From positions 1 through 6,620 of the forward strand of contig CBEUVQ010000067.1 of the NCBI GenBank assembly GCA_965546615.1: a DNA stretch of 6,620 nucleotides, in the 5' to 3' direction. Below, piece after piece: positions 6,175-6,620 of the stretch. The DNA is from CBEUVQ01 sp965546615. Its GTDB lineage: Bacteria; Bacillota; Desulfotomaculia; Desulfotomaculales; Desulfohalotomaculaceae. Numbering within the stretch: position 1 is the first letter of the stretch; every line of letters starts with the position of its first letter. Position numbers and translations under genes: made by a program. The notes beneath the pieces are model-generated. The model was not told where the DNA came from and ran no database searches. It was given only the letters and a program-made list of their open reading frames with translations.

Positions 6175-6463
6175 ACCTGAAAAAATTAGGGTTTATTTGC
6201 GCTATCTCGGTATTTTTCGATTAATGACCGGTAAAAAAGAAGAGATATTGGAATTTAATGAGTCAGCTTCGGTTGAAGAAGTTTTGAATACATTAAAAGA
6301 ACTATTGTCAGCCGATATGTACAGTCAACTGCAAAACCAAACACTGATGCTTTCTTCCCGAGTCGGTGAACCGGGAAGGGTTCTAAATCCCCAAACCGAT
6401 AAAGACTTAATACTGCAGGACGGAAACTGCATTACTGTAGTGACACCGGTAACGGGAGGATAA
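6167..6463 (+). CDS. MoaD/ThiS-like ubiquitin-fold sulfur carrier
   Basis: A 98-residue protein that fits the MoaD family (about 80-95 residues). It begins with a beta strand (IRVYLRYLGIFRLMTGKKEE), has the SVEEVLNTLKELL helix (35-47), a late acidic-to-hydrophobic stretch (DLILQDGNCITVVTPV) and the diagnostic C-terminal Gly97-Gly98. In this family the terminal glycine is adenylated by a MoeB-type enzyme, turned into a thiocarboxylate, and used by molybdopterin synthase (with MoaE) to put dithiolene sulfurs on the pterin. Its 8-bp overlap with the AOR gene strongly suggests that it serves the tungstopterin cofactor of that enzyme. No MoaE or MoeB is in the window. The next in-frame Met (residue 20) would remove the first strand, so the 6167 start is favoured. 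Confidence 0.88.
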   Translation: MNKPEKIRVYLRYLGIFRLMTGKKEEILEFNESASVEEVLNTLKELLSADMYSQLQNQTLMLSSRVGEPGRVLNPQTDKDLILQDGNCITVVTPVTGG

Positions 6464-6620
6464 AAAACTGCTTTAAAAACGTATAGTGTGGTATTAAAAA
6501 CAGCACCGCCGCTGCCAATAATTTCAACTTGCAAAAAACTGCGGCGGTGCTAAGATATACATCCGCGCCGGAAAAAGCGGGCGGGAGAAAAAACAAAAAA
6601 TACCGCTTGAAAACCGGCAG
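6464..6620 (+). other. Structured non-coding tail, possibly the leader of the next gene
   Basis: No convincing coding sequence lies in these 157 bases. Besides the 6502-6551 repeat, a second nested fold is possible near the end: GCCGG with CCGGC around AAGCGG with CCGCTT, enclosing a purine-rich loop (about 6567-6618). The GC-rich arms stand out against A-rich linkers. The location after a cofactor gene makes a regulatory leader (for example a Moco/Tuco-type riboswitch) worth testing, but I do not recognise its consensus. Confidence 0.3.
6502..6551. repeat. GC-rich inverted repeat after the MoaD-like gene
   Basis: Perfect 11-base arms AGCACCGCCGC (6502-6512) and GCGGCGGTGCT (6541-6551) flank a 28-base AT-rich loop. 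There is no T-run on either side, so it is not a usual intrinsic terminator. The left arm can also fold locally (CAGC 6501-6504 with GCTG 6511-6514), which would compete with the long pairing. Confidence 0.75.

Noticed and set aside
6502..6551. Inverted repeat as the operon's intrinsic terminator
   Set aside because: The loop is 28 nt and no T-run follows the stem on either strand, so it does not fit the intrinsic terminator pattern.

Overview
The window reads as chromosomal DNA of an anaerobic, low-to-moderate GC Firmicute (Clostridia-like). The grounds are AT-rich spacers, strong AGGAGG-type ribosome binding sites, intrinsic terminators with U-runs, sigma-A-like promoters, and a tungsten-type aldehyde:ferredoxin oxidoreductase locus typical of strict anaerobes. 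The genus cannot be named from this window.

Layout, left to right. (1) The 3' two thirds of a tRNA-Arg(ACG) with encoded CCA, then an intrinsic terminator. (2) A 44-residue peptide gene of unknown function, built around two copies of an LW[YH]P[VI]QTL motif and closed by its own very strong terminator. (3) A 398-residue HD-domain protein of the YfbR type. Its C-terminal half keeps the full set of metal and substrate residues, while its N-terminal half looks like a second, decayed copy. (4) A bidirectional terminator shared with a convergent APC-family amino acid permease on the minus strand. (5) A divergent control region of about 290 bp. On the minus strand it holds a near-consensus promoter, a leader carrying a GAG/UAG array with strict 5-nt periodicity, and an intrinsic terminator ahead of the permease start. 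This is the architecture of TRAP-type attenuation, although no TRAP gene lies in the window. (6) On the plus strand, a tight three-gene operon: a TIGR04076-like domain fused to a four-cluster ferredoxin, an AOR-family tungstoenzyme, and a MoaD/ThiS-like protein ending in Gly-Gly. The AOR and MoaD-like genes overlap by 8 bp. (7) A tail of about 157 bp with inverted repeats, which may be the leader of a gene beyond the window.

The operon makes sense as a unit. The AOR subunit would oxidise aldehydes (or reduce acids) at a tungstopterin, the polyferredoxin would carry its electrons, and the MoaD-like protein would supply dithiolene sulfur for the pterin cofactor. The two items most worth a second look are the TRAP-like leader of the permease and the TIGR04076-ferredoxin fusion. 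The duplicated HD protein and the two-repeat peptide come next.
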